This document shows, one piece after another, positions 12,951 to 26,659 of a stretch of DNA of 64,000 nucleotides. Origin of the DNA: Temnothorax longispinosus (lineage: Eukaryota > Arthropoda > Insecta > Hymenoptera > Formicidae); the NCBI RefSeq assembly GCF_030848805.1, contig NW_027270429.1, positions 39,108 through 103,107 on the forward strand, read 5' to 3'. Numbering within the stretch: position 1 is the first letter of the stretch; each line of letters opens with the position of its first letter. The position numbers and the translations under genes are program-made. Under the pieces are notes generated by a model. It was given only the letters and a program-made list of their open reading frames with translations, made no database searches and was not told the DNA's origin.

Positions 12951-14370
12951 GACTAATGAATGCTCTCTCAATTGATTCGTTCGTATTCTCTTCTCGGTAA
13001 AAAAAAAAAAAAAATCTATATGATCTCGATTTCGTGGAAAGAGAAAAAGAGTATGAGTCAGAAAAGAGAGGAGCCTTACCGCGTAAGCGCGTGCAGCGAC
13101 GACGAGGCGCGTACGAACGCCCGTGAGGCTTTTAAACGGCAATCGATCGCCGTCGCGATGAGGTCAACGTTGGTTATCCCGGAGCGTATACGCGGATCAA
13201 CGCGACGGAGATTCGCAGTTAGTAGACGTCGGTCTCAGGATCGTCGTGCATTCGTCATATATCAACGCCCTGACGAATCCCTCGATTGACCAGAAATCCG
13301 AACGGAGAGGTGGATGTAGGTGCGATGACGTCGGCATGCGTGATAGCGAATCCGTGTCATCATACCGTCCCGGTACTCGGTATCTCGTCGAGAATGTCCG
13401 CGATTACGTTACGTTTTACATGGCACGATCCCTCTGCGACTGAAACGCGATCGAGACGACGATGACGACAGTAAGACGGACGTCCGAATGGTCACATCGT
13501 CGTTATCGTCGACGTCTAATGGGAGATTCACACGCGAGATCCTCTCTCCTCTGGGATATAAGTCGCGAGTCGCGAGTAGATCAGCCGGCGATTGGGCGGA
13601 CACTGTCTCTTGTCTCGCGCAGCACCGGCACTAACATCATCATCATCATCTTCTCCATCATCGGCATCATCATCATTATTACCAACACCATCACCATCAC
13701 CGTATCCGTCGTCGTTCACCGTCACCGTTATCGCCTCACGAGCGCACCAAGCGCGAATCGACGACGACGACGACGACGAGCCGGCGCGCGCGAAAGGACA
13801 CCTGATTGACAACGAACCCGTGGACGGCACACGTACGCACGTACGTACGCACGCACGCACGCACAGCACCGCGGATCGCGAATCAACGGCACGCACCGAG
13901 GGTGTCCGCGTTTCTCTCCCTCCGGCGGAGGAGCACGACGGCGCACTTTACCGCGACGTAACGAAACAGTCTCGCACGACACACACAAGGGCTGGCTGGC
14001 TGGTTGGCTGGCTCGAGTGTCGAGACGCGCGACCTCGAGGCGTCGTCCAGCGACGGCGCCACGCGACGCTCGGCGTCGCGACGCCAGGATTAACGGCGCG
14101 GCGAAAATTCGAGACGCCGAGACGACGCCGTGCGTCGACGGCCACGGGGGTAAAGAGGGTTGCTGCTGCACTGACGGTGGTGAACGCAGGTGCGGCACCG
14201 GGGTTTCGAATGTTTCGATCGATCCGCTGCTACGCAGCTGGTACGAACGACCAGAGAACTCGAGTACTCGAGCTATTTAACGGGGAACGGCGACACGAGT
14301 CGGTAAAAATTAAAAGTCTCGCTTTAAAGAGCGGGATAGTTTTAAATATGATACATAATTTTGATTGATA
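12951..14370. promoter_or_regulatory. CpG-rich island with clustered microsatellites
   Basis: GC- and CpG-rich block, consistent with a promoter or 5' region. Simple repeats are packed together: CAT/CATCAC trinucleotides at about 13,633-13,700, (GAC)n at 13,760-13,780, a CGCA/CGTA array at about 13,835-13,865, and GGCT repeats at about 13,990-14,012. Long ORFs on both strands (such as 13,592-14,368, plus) are runs of Ser, Asp and Arg generated by these repeats. No splice-supported exon was found. Confidence 0.4.
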
Positions 14371-14428
14371 AGTTCTGAATTTTAACAAGAGTCATTGAAC
14401 AGTGTTTTATAAAATGAAAAGCTGTACT

Positions 14429-14674
14429 ACACTATTGAATTCGTAATGTCAAATTATACTCAATTCGAGTCATTTTGAACCTTTAAGTCATCACTACTCC
14501 TACTCAATATGTCGTTATTTAAAACAATGTTAATTGATCTAAACCAATAAAGTTAAAATAATACTATTTTCTGTTAAAATAATAAATGTCAACACATATG
14601 GTAGTTAAAAATATCAAAATGTTATTTATTTCAAAGTATTAGTTCAAATTTCATACTTTAATATTTAACAGTGT
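14429..14674 (+). mobile_element. MITE-like dispersed repeat, copy 1
   Basis: About 246 bp bounded by imperfect inverted ends (ACACTATTGAAT... and ...ATTTAACAGTGT). A second, diverged copy lies in the same orientation at 28,085-28,318, sharing ACTCCTACTCAATATGTCGT and AATAAAGTTAAAATAATACT. The two copies define both ends. No coding capacity. Confidence 0.7.
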
Positions 14675-15479
14675 GGTTTTCATTAAAGAAACTAGCTCTT
14701 TACAAAAATTACGGCTGTAGAAGAAGTAAGAAGAATAGGATAGAAGAATTATTAAACTTATGAAGTAACTCTAAATAATGTAAGAGAACTTTATATGCGC
14801 GATGATCAATATTATTTGCGTTTGTATCATCAGAAGATATCAGAAGATATGTCAGAACAAAAATAAACAAATTTCATAAAACTGAGCCAGTTTAGGAATA
14901 TTAGGAATTATTACAATTTTCATTTTTAAAAATAGGTCGTTTATCGAAATTAGGAGAACACGTGGCTATCATGACTGTTCTCTTTACAGAATATCTAGCG
15001 AGAAAATAACAGACCGATCACCGAGCAGTTGAATAGCGGGAGATTGCCGGAATAAACGCGTGGGTGGCGAAACTCCGTTTCGCACAACGTTTTCGCTGGA
15101 AGTATGGCCTCATCATTCGGGGAAGTTGAAAGCAAAAATGACGTAAGGCGTAAAGGCGTTCCGTTACTCGATTTAAAAAAACTTCGAAAGAAGTAAAATT
15201 AGAATTAACAGATCAATGAGCCATCAAAACTGATCGACATGCGTTTATTTCGAGTATTTCATATATTTAACGTTTTTTTTTTTATAGTATAGAGCTTCTT
15301 TCTTATCCATGATGCAACGTTGACGCGTGTATCATATTACGTCTATATCGTACATGTGCTATTTCTAATAAGAATCATTGATGTCTACAAATACTTATAT
15401 CATAACGTAGCGCAAAAGGTGAGTGTAAGAAATGCAACGTGTATCGCGAGTCAATAAATAAATATTTGAGATCACTCAC

Positions 15480-16333
15480 CTTGCATAGGCCGCGTGGCAG
15501 CGCTGCGCGACATTGTTCGCGTGGTTTAGTTTTAGGCTGTACTTTCGAGTTAGGCGCTTGTGGACGGAGTCTGTCGATATATCCGTCGACGCGGAAGATG
15601 ACGGCCGTTAAACAGAGCGACCTTCCGGCGCGACGACGTTGGTCAGCTGTTGTAAAGTAGGCATCAAACGCGCGTTGACGTGGTGTAAAAACCCGATGCG
15701 TAAAAAACTCTCCCTCCGCCTGGCGAGCGGTCGACGTCGTCGTCGTGTTCGGGCGCCACGTGGAACTATCCAGGCGATCCAGGGATAGGATCGTCTCACT
15801 GCCAGCAGCGACGGACGATCCTCGAGCGCGACGTCTCGTTTCCAGAATGTTGTAGAGACGACGTGAAATCGATGGCCCTTCCACCGCGGGACGCAGAAGA
15901 CGAAGAGGATCGAGGCACGTAGGTGACGACGGGGATGACGTTCTTAATGGTTTCCTCGGCACGCGACAATTACCACCACCGAGGACGAGCAATGAAGGTG
16001 GCCTCCTGGTGGATATTCGACGGCGTTGACGGCGACGTAAGGCACGGTGCGGTGACACCGCGACGACGCTTAAGTCGGATATTCCGCGGCGAGATAATGA
16101 CGACAGGATATCCGGTGTGGGGGGTACGGGTGGTCCTTTGGGGGTGGCGTCCATGTGGGGTGGATAGTCACCTCCCGCCTTCCCTCCCGCCTGCGAACCG
16201 CCTCTTCCTCCTCCAGGACTTCCTCCTTGTCCTCGAGGTACCCCAGTATTCGGTGGTGCCCGCGGACACCACCCTCGCGCGCCGCCAAGTTTCACCGATC
16301 GGCTCCCACGTTCTTAGGTTTCGTGGGTGCAGG
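15480..16333 (-). CDS. Candidate exon or leader exon with long open frame
   Basis: This minus-strand segment runs from a good acceptor (TTGTTGCAG, first exon base 16,333) to a strong donor (CAAG|GTGAGT, last base 15,480). One frame stays open from 16,295 across the donor. Its first ATG, at 16,154 in a good context (CCCCACATGG), would begin MDATPKGPPVPPTPD and give 225 codons ending on the donor. The product is Arg/Ser/Pro-rich with no domain I recognise, and the other frames are also partly open because of high GC. It may equally be a 5' leader exon. Confidence 0.3.
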
Positions 16334-19300
16334 CTGCAACAAAGAGAGACCGCGATCAAGTGCCGTTAACTCTTTTGCTCTATTGTTAGTTCAATTAACA
16401 AGCTAATGTCAATGAATTTTCCTGACATCTTATAAATTTTAGTCTCGCTTTGAGGTCTACTTCTACAAAATAATAAAATAACATATATAATTTATATACA
16501 TATATATATACATATAATAAAATTTATATTATATGTACGATCAATGTCCATCCGGAGTAATTTCGAAAAAAACGCAATTTTAAGTTTTAAGACATCAAAT
16601 AGTTTACGTTACAACTGTTCTTGATCAGAACAGATAATTATGAAAGTTCTTTGAAAATGCCACAAGATAGTATGATCAGATCAACTTCAACAAAAAGTGG
16701 ACTTTGATCGTTTTTTTCTTATACTCTTCATATATGTAGGGGTCTGTAGGTATATATATTTAAAAGTAATAATTAAAAGTAAATTTTCAAATATATATAT
16801 ATACTTTTTATAAAAATAAACTACTTTTAAATAAACATCTTTTCCACGATGACAGATATATTTCGATATATTGATCTGCTTACAAAAGATTGTTCTGTTC
16901 AATAAAAAAAGAGAGCGGTCGAATACTCGGCAGTAAAATGAAGGAAAATGCGATGGAAAGCTCTGACGAGATGGAGAGTCCGGCCTATCGATAAGGGTCT
17001 GTTCATATAAAGGTATTCAATATTTGATGTATATAACATCAAATATGCTGACGTCTTTTCTGAAAGAACGCCATGCGACCAAAGAAGCTAGATGACATGT
17101 TTGACAAATGTGCGAACTTCTGAATAATCAAATATCACAGTACCATGATGAAACAATAGGCATTATTATAAATTATCACAAAACAAAGTTCGCAAATTAG
17201 TATAATTAACTTTAAATTAAGAGAGTGATTTTCGTTTGTACAATCTTCGTTAAAATAGATATTTTACAAGTCAACAGTAATTTACATATCTAAATATTTC
17301 ATTTAAATGCACACAATTTAAAACACGCAGTGATACAAATAATTCATAATTTCGATTAACCTGTGTGAAAATGTTACGGTTAAAGCTCTTATCTCAGATA
17401 TCATGTACGTAAATCGGCAAATAATTATCAAGAATAATATTTGTTTTTCTTTTCGGAAATAAAGACTGATAGATCATCATGACGTAAATCGTATACTCGT
17501 TAATTTATATATTTTATTGATTAAAAATCCAGATGCTTCTTTACCTTCATAAATAAACTGACATATGATATATTGTGGAAATAATTTGTATACCAGATAT
17601 TGGTGTTTATACGTATCTGTGATGGAAATATATACACGTTAATATCTAGCAATCATATCGATTATCATTTACGCATTCATTAGTTATTTATTAAATACTT
17701 CTATTTGCGTATCTATATATCATTTGCAGTAACAAGATATACACGTAGGCTCCACTGTTTCTAAACACTTTCACCGCCGATCAACATTGAACGCAGTATT
17801 AGATTACACTATTACAGTTGGCTTTAAAAGTATTCCGTTACGATAATAAACAGTTCTGTTACGATAAACAGCTCTACTGTGTTGGACAAGTAATCACTAA
17901 ACAAATGAACTAATTAATCATACACTGTATGATCCCCGCGGGAAATTTGCAAGCCAGAACTCAAGGAAAGAAGTAGCTATAACACTTCTAAATTTTTATA
18001 GCGTCTGATTCGAACATTTATTAATCAGAACATTTATTAATTATTAAAACGTTAGCCCCGTAAAATTAACGATTTAAACAAATTAACACGATATAAAATT
18101 AACAACGCAATCAAATTGTATATCGGACACTTAACGAATACGTATTGTATTTAATGGCGGCCGGTCACGAGAATAGGGCAAGCTGACGAACGTGGAATAT
18201 GGAACGCATGAAATCCAGTTCTCAATCGCGTATCTCAAGGACACATCGGCATAAGCCGACACACCGCTACACCGCCGCGCCGGACGACCGTACGACGGAT
18301 CAACGATACACACAGGCCGATGGTCAATCGAAGCTAAGTCGCGCCAGCTTACCACCCTCGTTACGTATTCACGTATCCTTGATTCACAGCAAAGTTTTGT
18401 CACGTCTGACGTGTCCACGAAGGAATCGTTTATTCGCAAATTGTAAGTTCCTTTTCGGGGAACATGAGTTAAGAGTTCGCGTTGTGGCCTTGCACAGACG
18501 GTTTAGGCCTCGCGTGCGTACCGTGGATTCTTTCGGGGGGGGGTCACGTGCGCGTTTGTGATCGGAGATTGCGATGGAGGCTAAGAGATGTATGGCCCGA
18601 AGATTGTCACGAGAATTTTTCTGTTTTAACTCTCTTTCTCTGTCGCTTTACACTAGGTTCTTTTTTTTTATTCTAACATCAGACATCTGTTGACTCGTGT
18701 TTCACTTTTCGCGATAAAAAAGAAATGATTTAAATATATTAATTAAAAATTATATAATCCGCTTGTAAGCGACACGTTCCTCGTTGAAAGGTAACTGTGT
18801 TTCTAGAGAGTTAACAATTTTTAAGAGACCTCATACGCGTCAGAAACGTTTCGCGAATAACCGCGTAGCTTCTCGTGCCACGGGGTAGGTAGCCGTGACG
18901 TCGTTTGAAGGTTTCAGCTGTCGGCATGAATGAGGCCTTAACGTATGCTTTATCGTCCGTACGATGATAATTGAGTTAACGCCGTGTGCGGCGTGTGTGG
19001 AATGAAATCCAACCCAAGAAGGCGGTATCGGGCATCAACTTACGCGAGCTCGCTTAGCTCGTACTCGGAATTAAATCATCGTAATGAATTAACGGTTAAC
19101 GTAACTCTCGCACACCAACGCCGAGCCTCGCCGGCGCGACATCACTGACTTGATAATAAAGATCGGATAACGCGGATAAAGCTATATCTCTCCGGCCGCA
19201 CGAGTTTCTGCAGCTCCCATAAATCATGCGGTAGAGTGAATGAATATATACATATATGTATATTATCGATCTTTTCACCGAGGGTATTTCACAGGTCGTG

Positions 19301-22300
19301 TATCAATCATTTATAAAGAAAATGATATGAGTCCTCTAACTTTTTTTTTAGTTTATAATGAAACTTGTGAATTTAATATACGTTGCATAAGGACAGATTT
19401 ATTCACGCGTTTCGCCAAGACTTTCAAAATTAAAATTTTGGCGCTGGCAAGATACGCGTCTATTAATCTTAATTAGTTTTAATTTTGACAAATGTATAAT
19501 TCTTTCTTGGACGAATTTACTATGGCAGTTAAGCGAATTTATTAATAGCAAAATCCATTTTCAACTCGCAAACTGTAAAGTATAATGGCAGCACGTGTAA
19601 CTAGGTACAGCTCGCCTCGGATCAATACTTGGAATATTTCTTTACTCAAGTGGCCGAATATTTAGAGGCTCTCGTCGATCAATATTGTAATGGGAAAATA
19701 ATAGTAATGTCGTACAAAAAGTTGAATAAATAACTTATATTTATCAGCTTATGTGAAAGCAAGCAGCGGAAAAGTAGTGAAAAATGAATATAATCGCAGC
19801 AGATTATCTGCTATAATTACTAATGGGAATGGGTATTTAAGTTCTGTAGCTAATGCGAACAATAATGTCCTTTTGCTAAGACTGTTGGTTGTGCGTACAA
19901 GACGATAGAAAAGCTAATCTTAAAGCAAAATTTTCCAAGATAATATCTACAATATTACATTTTGAGAATACTAAATAAACAATCAAAATACGCGTAATTC
20001 TTTTCAGCAGCCTTATCAAATTCCAACATTCTCGTCGCGTATATATATTTTTTATATTTTCATATTCATATTTTTCAAATAACTCATATTTTTCATATTT
20101 TTTCAAATTAATTTAAAGATTATTTAAATTTCTTTTTAAAATATATTCATACGTATAAGATATACATGTTGAGATAAAAAAAACTCTCTCGTGAGAATCA
20201 TTTAGACGTCAAATTGCGTTCTTCGACGTGAAAGCAGGACTTGTTGGGACCGTAAACATTTATATCCTCCGAAAGCGTTTGCACATCGATACGTCGAGAC
20301 GTATAGTAAATGTTGCACGACGATAACGATACGTATCTCCCTACGTCGCGTATATCATAACACAAAGTATAGCACTGGTCGTAAAGCAATCGAGATAACA
20401 AAATCAATGTGCTAACGTCCTAATCATCGCTCGTCCTTTCGATGAGTGACTTTTTAACGGTTCAGAGCGTAGGCGAGGAAAAGATACCGGAAAACGAGAA
20501 CGTAGACTTCTACATAAATATGATATAATCATGAATATGAAATGAGTAATCGAGTTTAAATATAAATAAGTTTGATATGATTATGCTGAAATGCGCATAA
20601 GTATAATAGCATGGATTATTATCTCCTCTCGTTATATACCATGAGTAACTAAAATATAAAACACACGCTTATTCATCGTTTTGTTTCACATTAAAAGTCC
20701 ACATCACGCAACTGAGAAAGAAAGAGAGAATACGCACAAAAATATTAAATTTTATATATTTTCAATAATTATATTGCAAAAATATCCTGACAATTTCACC
20801 CGAAGATTTTGGTATCAAAATATCAGCAATCTTCAATTATTATTATTATTATTATTATACAAACGTGCGTTTCCCACTTATCGCTAGTCATTTTTTCCGA
20901 TGCTGCTAGTTTTGTCAACTCAAAAAATGTATAAATATTTTTATTTAAAATTAATGTTGTTTGCTAATATCAAAAAATGTTTTGCAATTAAATTATTACG
21001 TATTAATTATTAAAAGATATCAGACTTAAAAATGTATCCACGAGAAATCACAAAACATATAAATCATCGAAAAGAGAATGGATTAATTCGCATTTTCATT
21101 TCTCATTAGTTATCTCAAGAAGCGATGAATGTATGATAAAGTAACTCGTGTATGAACTGCCTATATTGTTACTAAAGACTCGAGAGTCTCATGCAGGAGT
21201 GCATGCATATTGCAATGCATGTACCACCTGTTTGCGCGCGCCTATATTGCGACGATGCATGTGTCGCACTCCGAATCTTTTATTACGTTATTTTGTCATC
21301 GTAATTACGTATTACAATTTTATGTGAATACTTCGCATACTTTCTTTATATAATATCGAAACATAAATATTATTTTAACGCGACAGGTAGTTACACGCAC
21401 ACACATGGCATTCCTTATATTTCTCAGTTTGGCTGAGATCCGAGTTCTATCAGGTCCTAATTTACCACATTCTTCTCTACTACTCCTATATCCAGAAACC
21501 CTCCAATGTCCATTATCAAATGCAGTTGAATTTTTATATAAAAGTTAATCATCAGTTTATATTAAATAGCGTAATTTAAATATCAAGCGCATTTTAAATA
21601 TCAATTGTGATAAAGTTTTTATTTCCACTTCTTTTCTATGTTCTTTTTCATACAAATTTTAAAAAATTAATAAGAATTTTTTCTTCACGTACAAACTTTT
21701 CTCCGTAAGAACATATGTCGCGAGGAAAAAACTTTTAGCGATTATTCGTAAACTTTCGTAAATAATTATAACGATTGCAACGGCCATGAGATACCAGCTT
21801 AAGATTAGACGTTCAATTACACAACTATTGACCAAAAATAGTTCACAGTTGTGGGAGTAGGAATATTGGAGAAGGGCATCGGTGTCAAACATCGTAAAGA
21901 CATTGTTTGAGTTGTCATTTTCACGGTTCATCGACGTGTGCACTGTTGCACATCGTTACACTAAAGCAGACGCCCGTTGAAAGACGCAATATTATTACGC
22001 AGCCTGCTCTGACCATATATATTTAGGAAAACTCAACTTCGTCATGTCGAGTGCCGCGACATGCAATCGGCACGTTCCTAAGGCGAAAAGTCGAGTGCAC
22101 GCAGCCTGAAATCTGAGTCGAGTCTTAGAAATTGCCAGTCGCAGAACCGGTAGTAAATCATACTTCCCCGAGCAAACAACGAAGAAACATACTAGACATT
22201 CAAATTCACGAGAAAATCGTTTTTTTATGCGTAGAATATAATGAATTTTTTGTACGTAATTTTAATATTATCGTTTGCTAGCATATCATTTAATAGCATC

Positions 22301-23556
22301 TAGTTTACGTAACTCATAAGACGTAACGCCTACATACAAAAAATTCTTATTGCGTAAAAATTATAATTTAAGATTTAAAGAAGAACCTGTAAATTCGCTC
22401 TTGTTATAAAACTCACTCGAGAGCGAAGTTTCTGAAATCGTCATTTCGGAAATATGCGGAAAGTGCCAAGAATATGAACAAAGTACGTAGAGGAGATTAC
22501 AATGCTTCTTTTTTCATGAAACGAAAACATCTCGCGCGAATAACGAAAGCTCGTTGAGAAGATAAGCGATCCGATGCACGCACATTGGTGAAATCACGAC
22601 TGGCGTTCGGCCAGAATCGCTGTTGACTTTTCCACGGATTGATTGCTATTCCCCAAATATCCAAGCTCCGATCATGACCTTTGCAGAAGAGATCAAACTT
22701 TTGCAAGCTGTTCCCGAAGTTGACGGAGTGCGTAATTGCGTCTCAAAATATGGAGCAATTTTCCATTTTGAAAATGTTACGGTCATTCTCTCAATTCTCT
22801 ACGCGTCTATCAATAAATCAATTTTCATTTATAAGTTGTGTAACGCGTAATCGTATAGCTGGGATCGGTATTACGTAGCAATATCTATAGCCTCCGAGAA
22901 AAAGAGAACGAATAGCATAATATAGAGTAAGAGAATACGAAGTTCCGCTTATTATTCAATGTAATAATTAAGAGACAATTATATACGGCCAGACTACAGT
23001 AGTGAATCTTATGCGACGATCTGCGGTCTCCGCTCGCGATCCTTACGTAAACTCACGCCTCTCGTACGTATATCTAACTGTCCATAGAAGAAACGTGCAT
23101 GAGCATCCAAGAAAGAGTAATGTATCGCGCAATACAAACGACATTGTAACGTCATCTTCATTGATCGTTCAGTGGCCACGAGCAACATCGTGCAACTCGT
23201 CGTCCTCGGAACATGGCGAGAATAAATCGTTTTAATTCACGAGTAAATTCGATTTTTTTTTATACAAACCCATTTTTACAAAACACGAGCAAATTTAGCT
23301 ACTTCGCACAAATTTATCTTCACTTTTAAAATACAAGTACGAGAAGTTAATCGAGTGTTTCTAAGACGTCGAAAATTCGGTAATAGGCGCGTGTAATTAA
23401 TAAAGGGAGATGTATTCCTTGTTAAAAACTAAACTCATCTTTCCACACAATTCGGAGCAACATAATTGTCTTCAGTTTTCAAACTCTTCAAGTTAAATAT
23501 TATAATAGCTACATTATACAAAAAGTTCCTGTTAAAAGAAAATTAATCTAATTATA
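16334..23556. other. Long AT-rich non-coding block
   Basis: No gene recognised. It contains a CpG-rich patch at about 18.17-18.6 kb, a short hairpin at 17,019-17,046 (ATATTTGATGT with its complement) and a (TTA)n run at 20,836-20,858. Small ORFs have no splice or family support. Confidence 0.45.
20836..20858. repeat. (TTA)n microsatellite
   Basis: About seven consecutive TTA units. Confidence 0.9.
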
Positions 23557-23816
23557 CACTAAGAAAATAAATTTATCAATCCCAAAAAATATTTAGTCCA
23601 ATACGAGCAACTCAACATGTTAGTTAACTAAACATTAGTTGTTTCAACAATTATTAAATTGCACTAAAAAAGATATAGTGCATTTATGTCAACCTTTAAA
23701 ATTTTTTAATCAAGAATTAATTAATTCAACCAATGTTTAGTTAAACTAACTAAAATGTTTAGTTGCTCGTATCGGACTAAATATTTTTTCGGATTAAAAA
23801 ATTTTTTTTCTCAGTG
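23557..23816. mobile_element. MITE-like hairpin, CACTRAGAAAA ends
   Basis: About 260 bp with inverted ends close to 80 bp long (CACTAAGAAAA... and ...TTTTCTCAGTG), flanked by TA on each side, which may be a 2-bp target duplication. The arms share an ATATTTAGTCC(A/G)ATACGAGC segment. No ORF, so it is non-autonomous. A TA duplication would suit a Tc1/mariner-type mobiliser, but that is inference. Confidence 0.75.
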
Positions 23817-24039
23817 TAGAAATATAGTTTTGTCATTTTTTATTATATATAATATTTCAAAGCTGCCATTTAACTTGGAAAAAAAAAATCGTTTTTAAAT
23901 TCCTCGAGTAGATCGAATACATCAAAATACGTTTGTTTACTAATCATTCCTTATATACCGTAAAAATTAAATAGTTAGTAAAAACCCTACACTGGAACTA
24001 AAAAGAAGATTAGAAATTGAGTTTTTTTTTATGTATCGC

Positions 24040-25380
24040 AATAATAAATGCAAATCCATTCTTATAACATTTCTCCTTTTGCGTCAGGTGTTCCGCACGA
24101 AAGCGATAGGCGAGATCACGAACACGCTCACCTTGCAGACGGCTCCTCGTCGTCATATCTTAGCATAGTAAGACTTTCATTTAGCGCGTTCGCTCTTCGT
24201 GACCGTCGGAAGAAAACTTCGCCCTTCGCACACGCTCCTCCTCGCTTCACCCACACACGATAGACAGCAAACCGCGGCGCGATCCCCGAGTCTCAATCAA
24301 TCAGTGACTTTCTCCGATCACTGCTCTCGTCTACGTAATCGCCGTGGCATCGCGCCATGGTGGAATTCCCAGCGGAAACTTTACGCTCGCGGTTGAACGT
24401 CCTCGGCGCGGCCGCCGTCGTTGCCGACTCGTCCTCGCCTCACACCATTCTCTCCTCAATACGCGATATTTATCGATACTCCACGTGAGGACTTGGCTCG
24501 CGACGATCGATTGAACTACCCCCGCGGGGTCAAGGTCGCGGGAAGATCTTCGATCGAGCGATCAACGTCGAGGATGAGCTCGCTCGAAAGCTTGAGAAAT
24601 CTTTCGCGTCGCGAGAAGAGGAATCATTCGTTGTCGAACCTGTTTCTCGCACAGCGCGAAAATTTAAAGGGTACGACGAGAAACGGATCGAAGAAAACGG
24701 CACCCCGATTATCGTTGTAAAACGGTTTGCCGATATCACCAGACACACGCCACTCGAAAAAGTGACCTTGCTCGCGCCGATTAGAAAAGCACCGCAAGCT
24801 TTGAGCGGTCAGTCGAGAGAAGACCCGGTCGGTGCTCTTCTCGTTTCTCCTCTATTGTCCCAAGTATAAAAATCCCCGGCAGAGCGGTATACGATAGCGT
24901 TCCTCGATATTTGCAGCGTAAATCCCAGCGAGGTTATCAGTCGCTTCGCGAATCCCGCGGCGTTTGTTCGTCGGCGAATCTGCCTGTGAAATCCCAGTCG
25001 TTTTCTTTCGGCTAAAATTGACAATGACGCGGTTCACGGAACGGGAAAAGCACTTGGACTTATTGTTCGTCACTGCTCCTCGCATCCGGTCACGTACGTT
25101 AGGCGCGGCGGAGTGTCGATCGCGTGTCACGACGGCTCGTGCCGAGAGCGACGGAGTGACTCCGCTCTTCGACGCCGTATATACACGCGATAGGCCAGAC
25201 CGTTCGGAGGCGCGCGCCGTACTCGACTGACGGGGCACTGACGGGACGGGCGATTGAAGGCGGCCGAGCAAGGCTGGAATCGCGGCACCGCGCGTCGCGA
25301 CATCGGCCTCCACGACGGTGGAAACCGCCGCGAGCCTCTTACAACAGGACAGTTATCAGAGAACCAGTTAACGGAACACA
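24040..25380. promoter_or_regulatory. CpG-rich island
   Basis: GC- and CpG-rich block in an AT-rich context, with overlapping open frames on both strands (for example 24,852-25,313 minus and 24,421-24,720 plus). None shows a convincing domain or a start-to-donor structure. It may be the promoter/5' region of a gene whose coding exons are elsewhere. Confidence 0.35.
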
Positions 25381-26006
25381 CACGATGCAATTGACGTATT
25401 AAATAATATCGATTATTCTAACCGCATTGTTGCAAAATAGGAAGTAATTAGGAAGTAATTATCTAAACAAAATATAAGAGAAAAATGAGACAAAGCTCTA
25501 ATTAACATAATTCGATATGACTATAAATAATATTTTAAATACAGTTAAATGGAGAAAAATTATAGGTTTATTTCTTTTTTGCAACAAGACATGCACCTTT
25601 CATCTTTTGCCATAGTCATCGTGCGATAATAGTATCGAGAAATAAACTCCTTTGGCAGAAAATTATCTGATCAACGAAAAGTCAAACCAATTAACGGATA
25701 CAATGGAACGATACAATTAACATATTAAATAATCGATTATTCTAAACGCATTGTTGAAGATAGGAAGTAATTATTTAAATAAAAATATATAAGAGAAAAT
25801 GAGACAAAGCTTTAATTAACATGATCCGCATTCGATGTGACGATATTTTAAATAGAGTTAAATAAAGACGAATTGTTAGGTGTATCTCTTGTTTGCAGCA
25901 GACATTAAACCTTTTATTTTTTGTCATAGTCGTCATGCGATAATAGTATCGAGAAATAAATAAACTCCTTTAGCAGAAGAAAAATTATCTCAAAATCCAA
26001 TTAACA
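25381..26006 (+). repeat. Tandem duplication, about 0.31-kb unit, two copies
   Basis: Copy 1 (about 25,381-25,700) and copy 2 (about 25,702-26,006) run in the same order through matching landmarks: ATTAAATAAT, CGATTATTCTAA, AGGAAGTAATTA, GAGACAAAGC, GATAATAGTATCGAGAAATA and AACTCCTTT. They differ by scattered substitutions and small indels, so the duplication is not very recent. Non-coding. Confidence 0.85.
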
Positions 26007-26600
26007 CATAAAATAATTTTATATAAGATTTGGTAAATCGTGCGAAACTAAAAAAAGACAATTACTCATAATTACAGTTTTCTCATTCAAATTTGGCATA
26101 TTTTCCATGTAGAAAAATGCTGCAAAAAAATAAATGTAATATTTCAGTAGGTGCGCGGGTGGAACATTTGAAAAGATTAAGCGATAAACAAGGTTACTGT
26201 GATACACAAAAGCATCTCGGACAAAAAAATCGAAGCTAGGTCACTGAGAGTAACAAAGTGCTGAAATACCATGCTAATGCATGACACGATTGACATTTTA
26301 GAAATGCCAATCCGCGACATTTTGCCCGGCATTGTCCCAAATATTATGGCACGTCCAATATTGAAGCAGTATACATATATTTTTTTTTATTCTCACGGGT
26401 GCTATAACGCATTGGTAACATTGATGAAAAAATATTGAAATTCGTTATAACTTATAACTATACGTATATAAATAGACGCAAAAATTCAATTGAGGAATAC
26501 CAAAAATAAAGAAAAAAACCAAAGAAGGAACTTCATCTCCCAACGTTAAAAAAATGATTAATTTTAATCAACTTTCGTAATTTATCGTATAATGTCACCT

Positions 26601-26659
<59 letters not shown>

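Noticed and set aside
13592..14368. 258-codon plus-strand ORF
   Set aside because: Composition is driven by microsatellites (Ser, Asp and Thr runs) in a CpG island, and other frames on both strands are open too. No splice or domain support.
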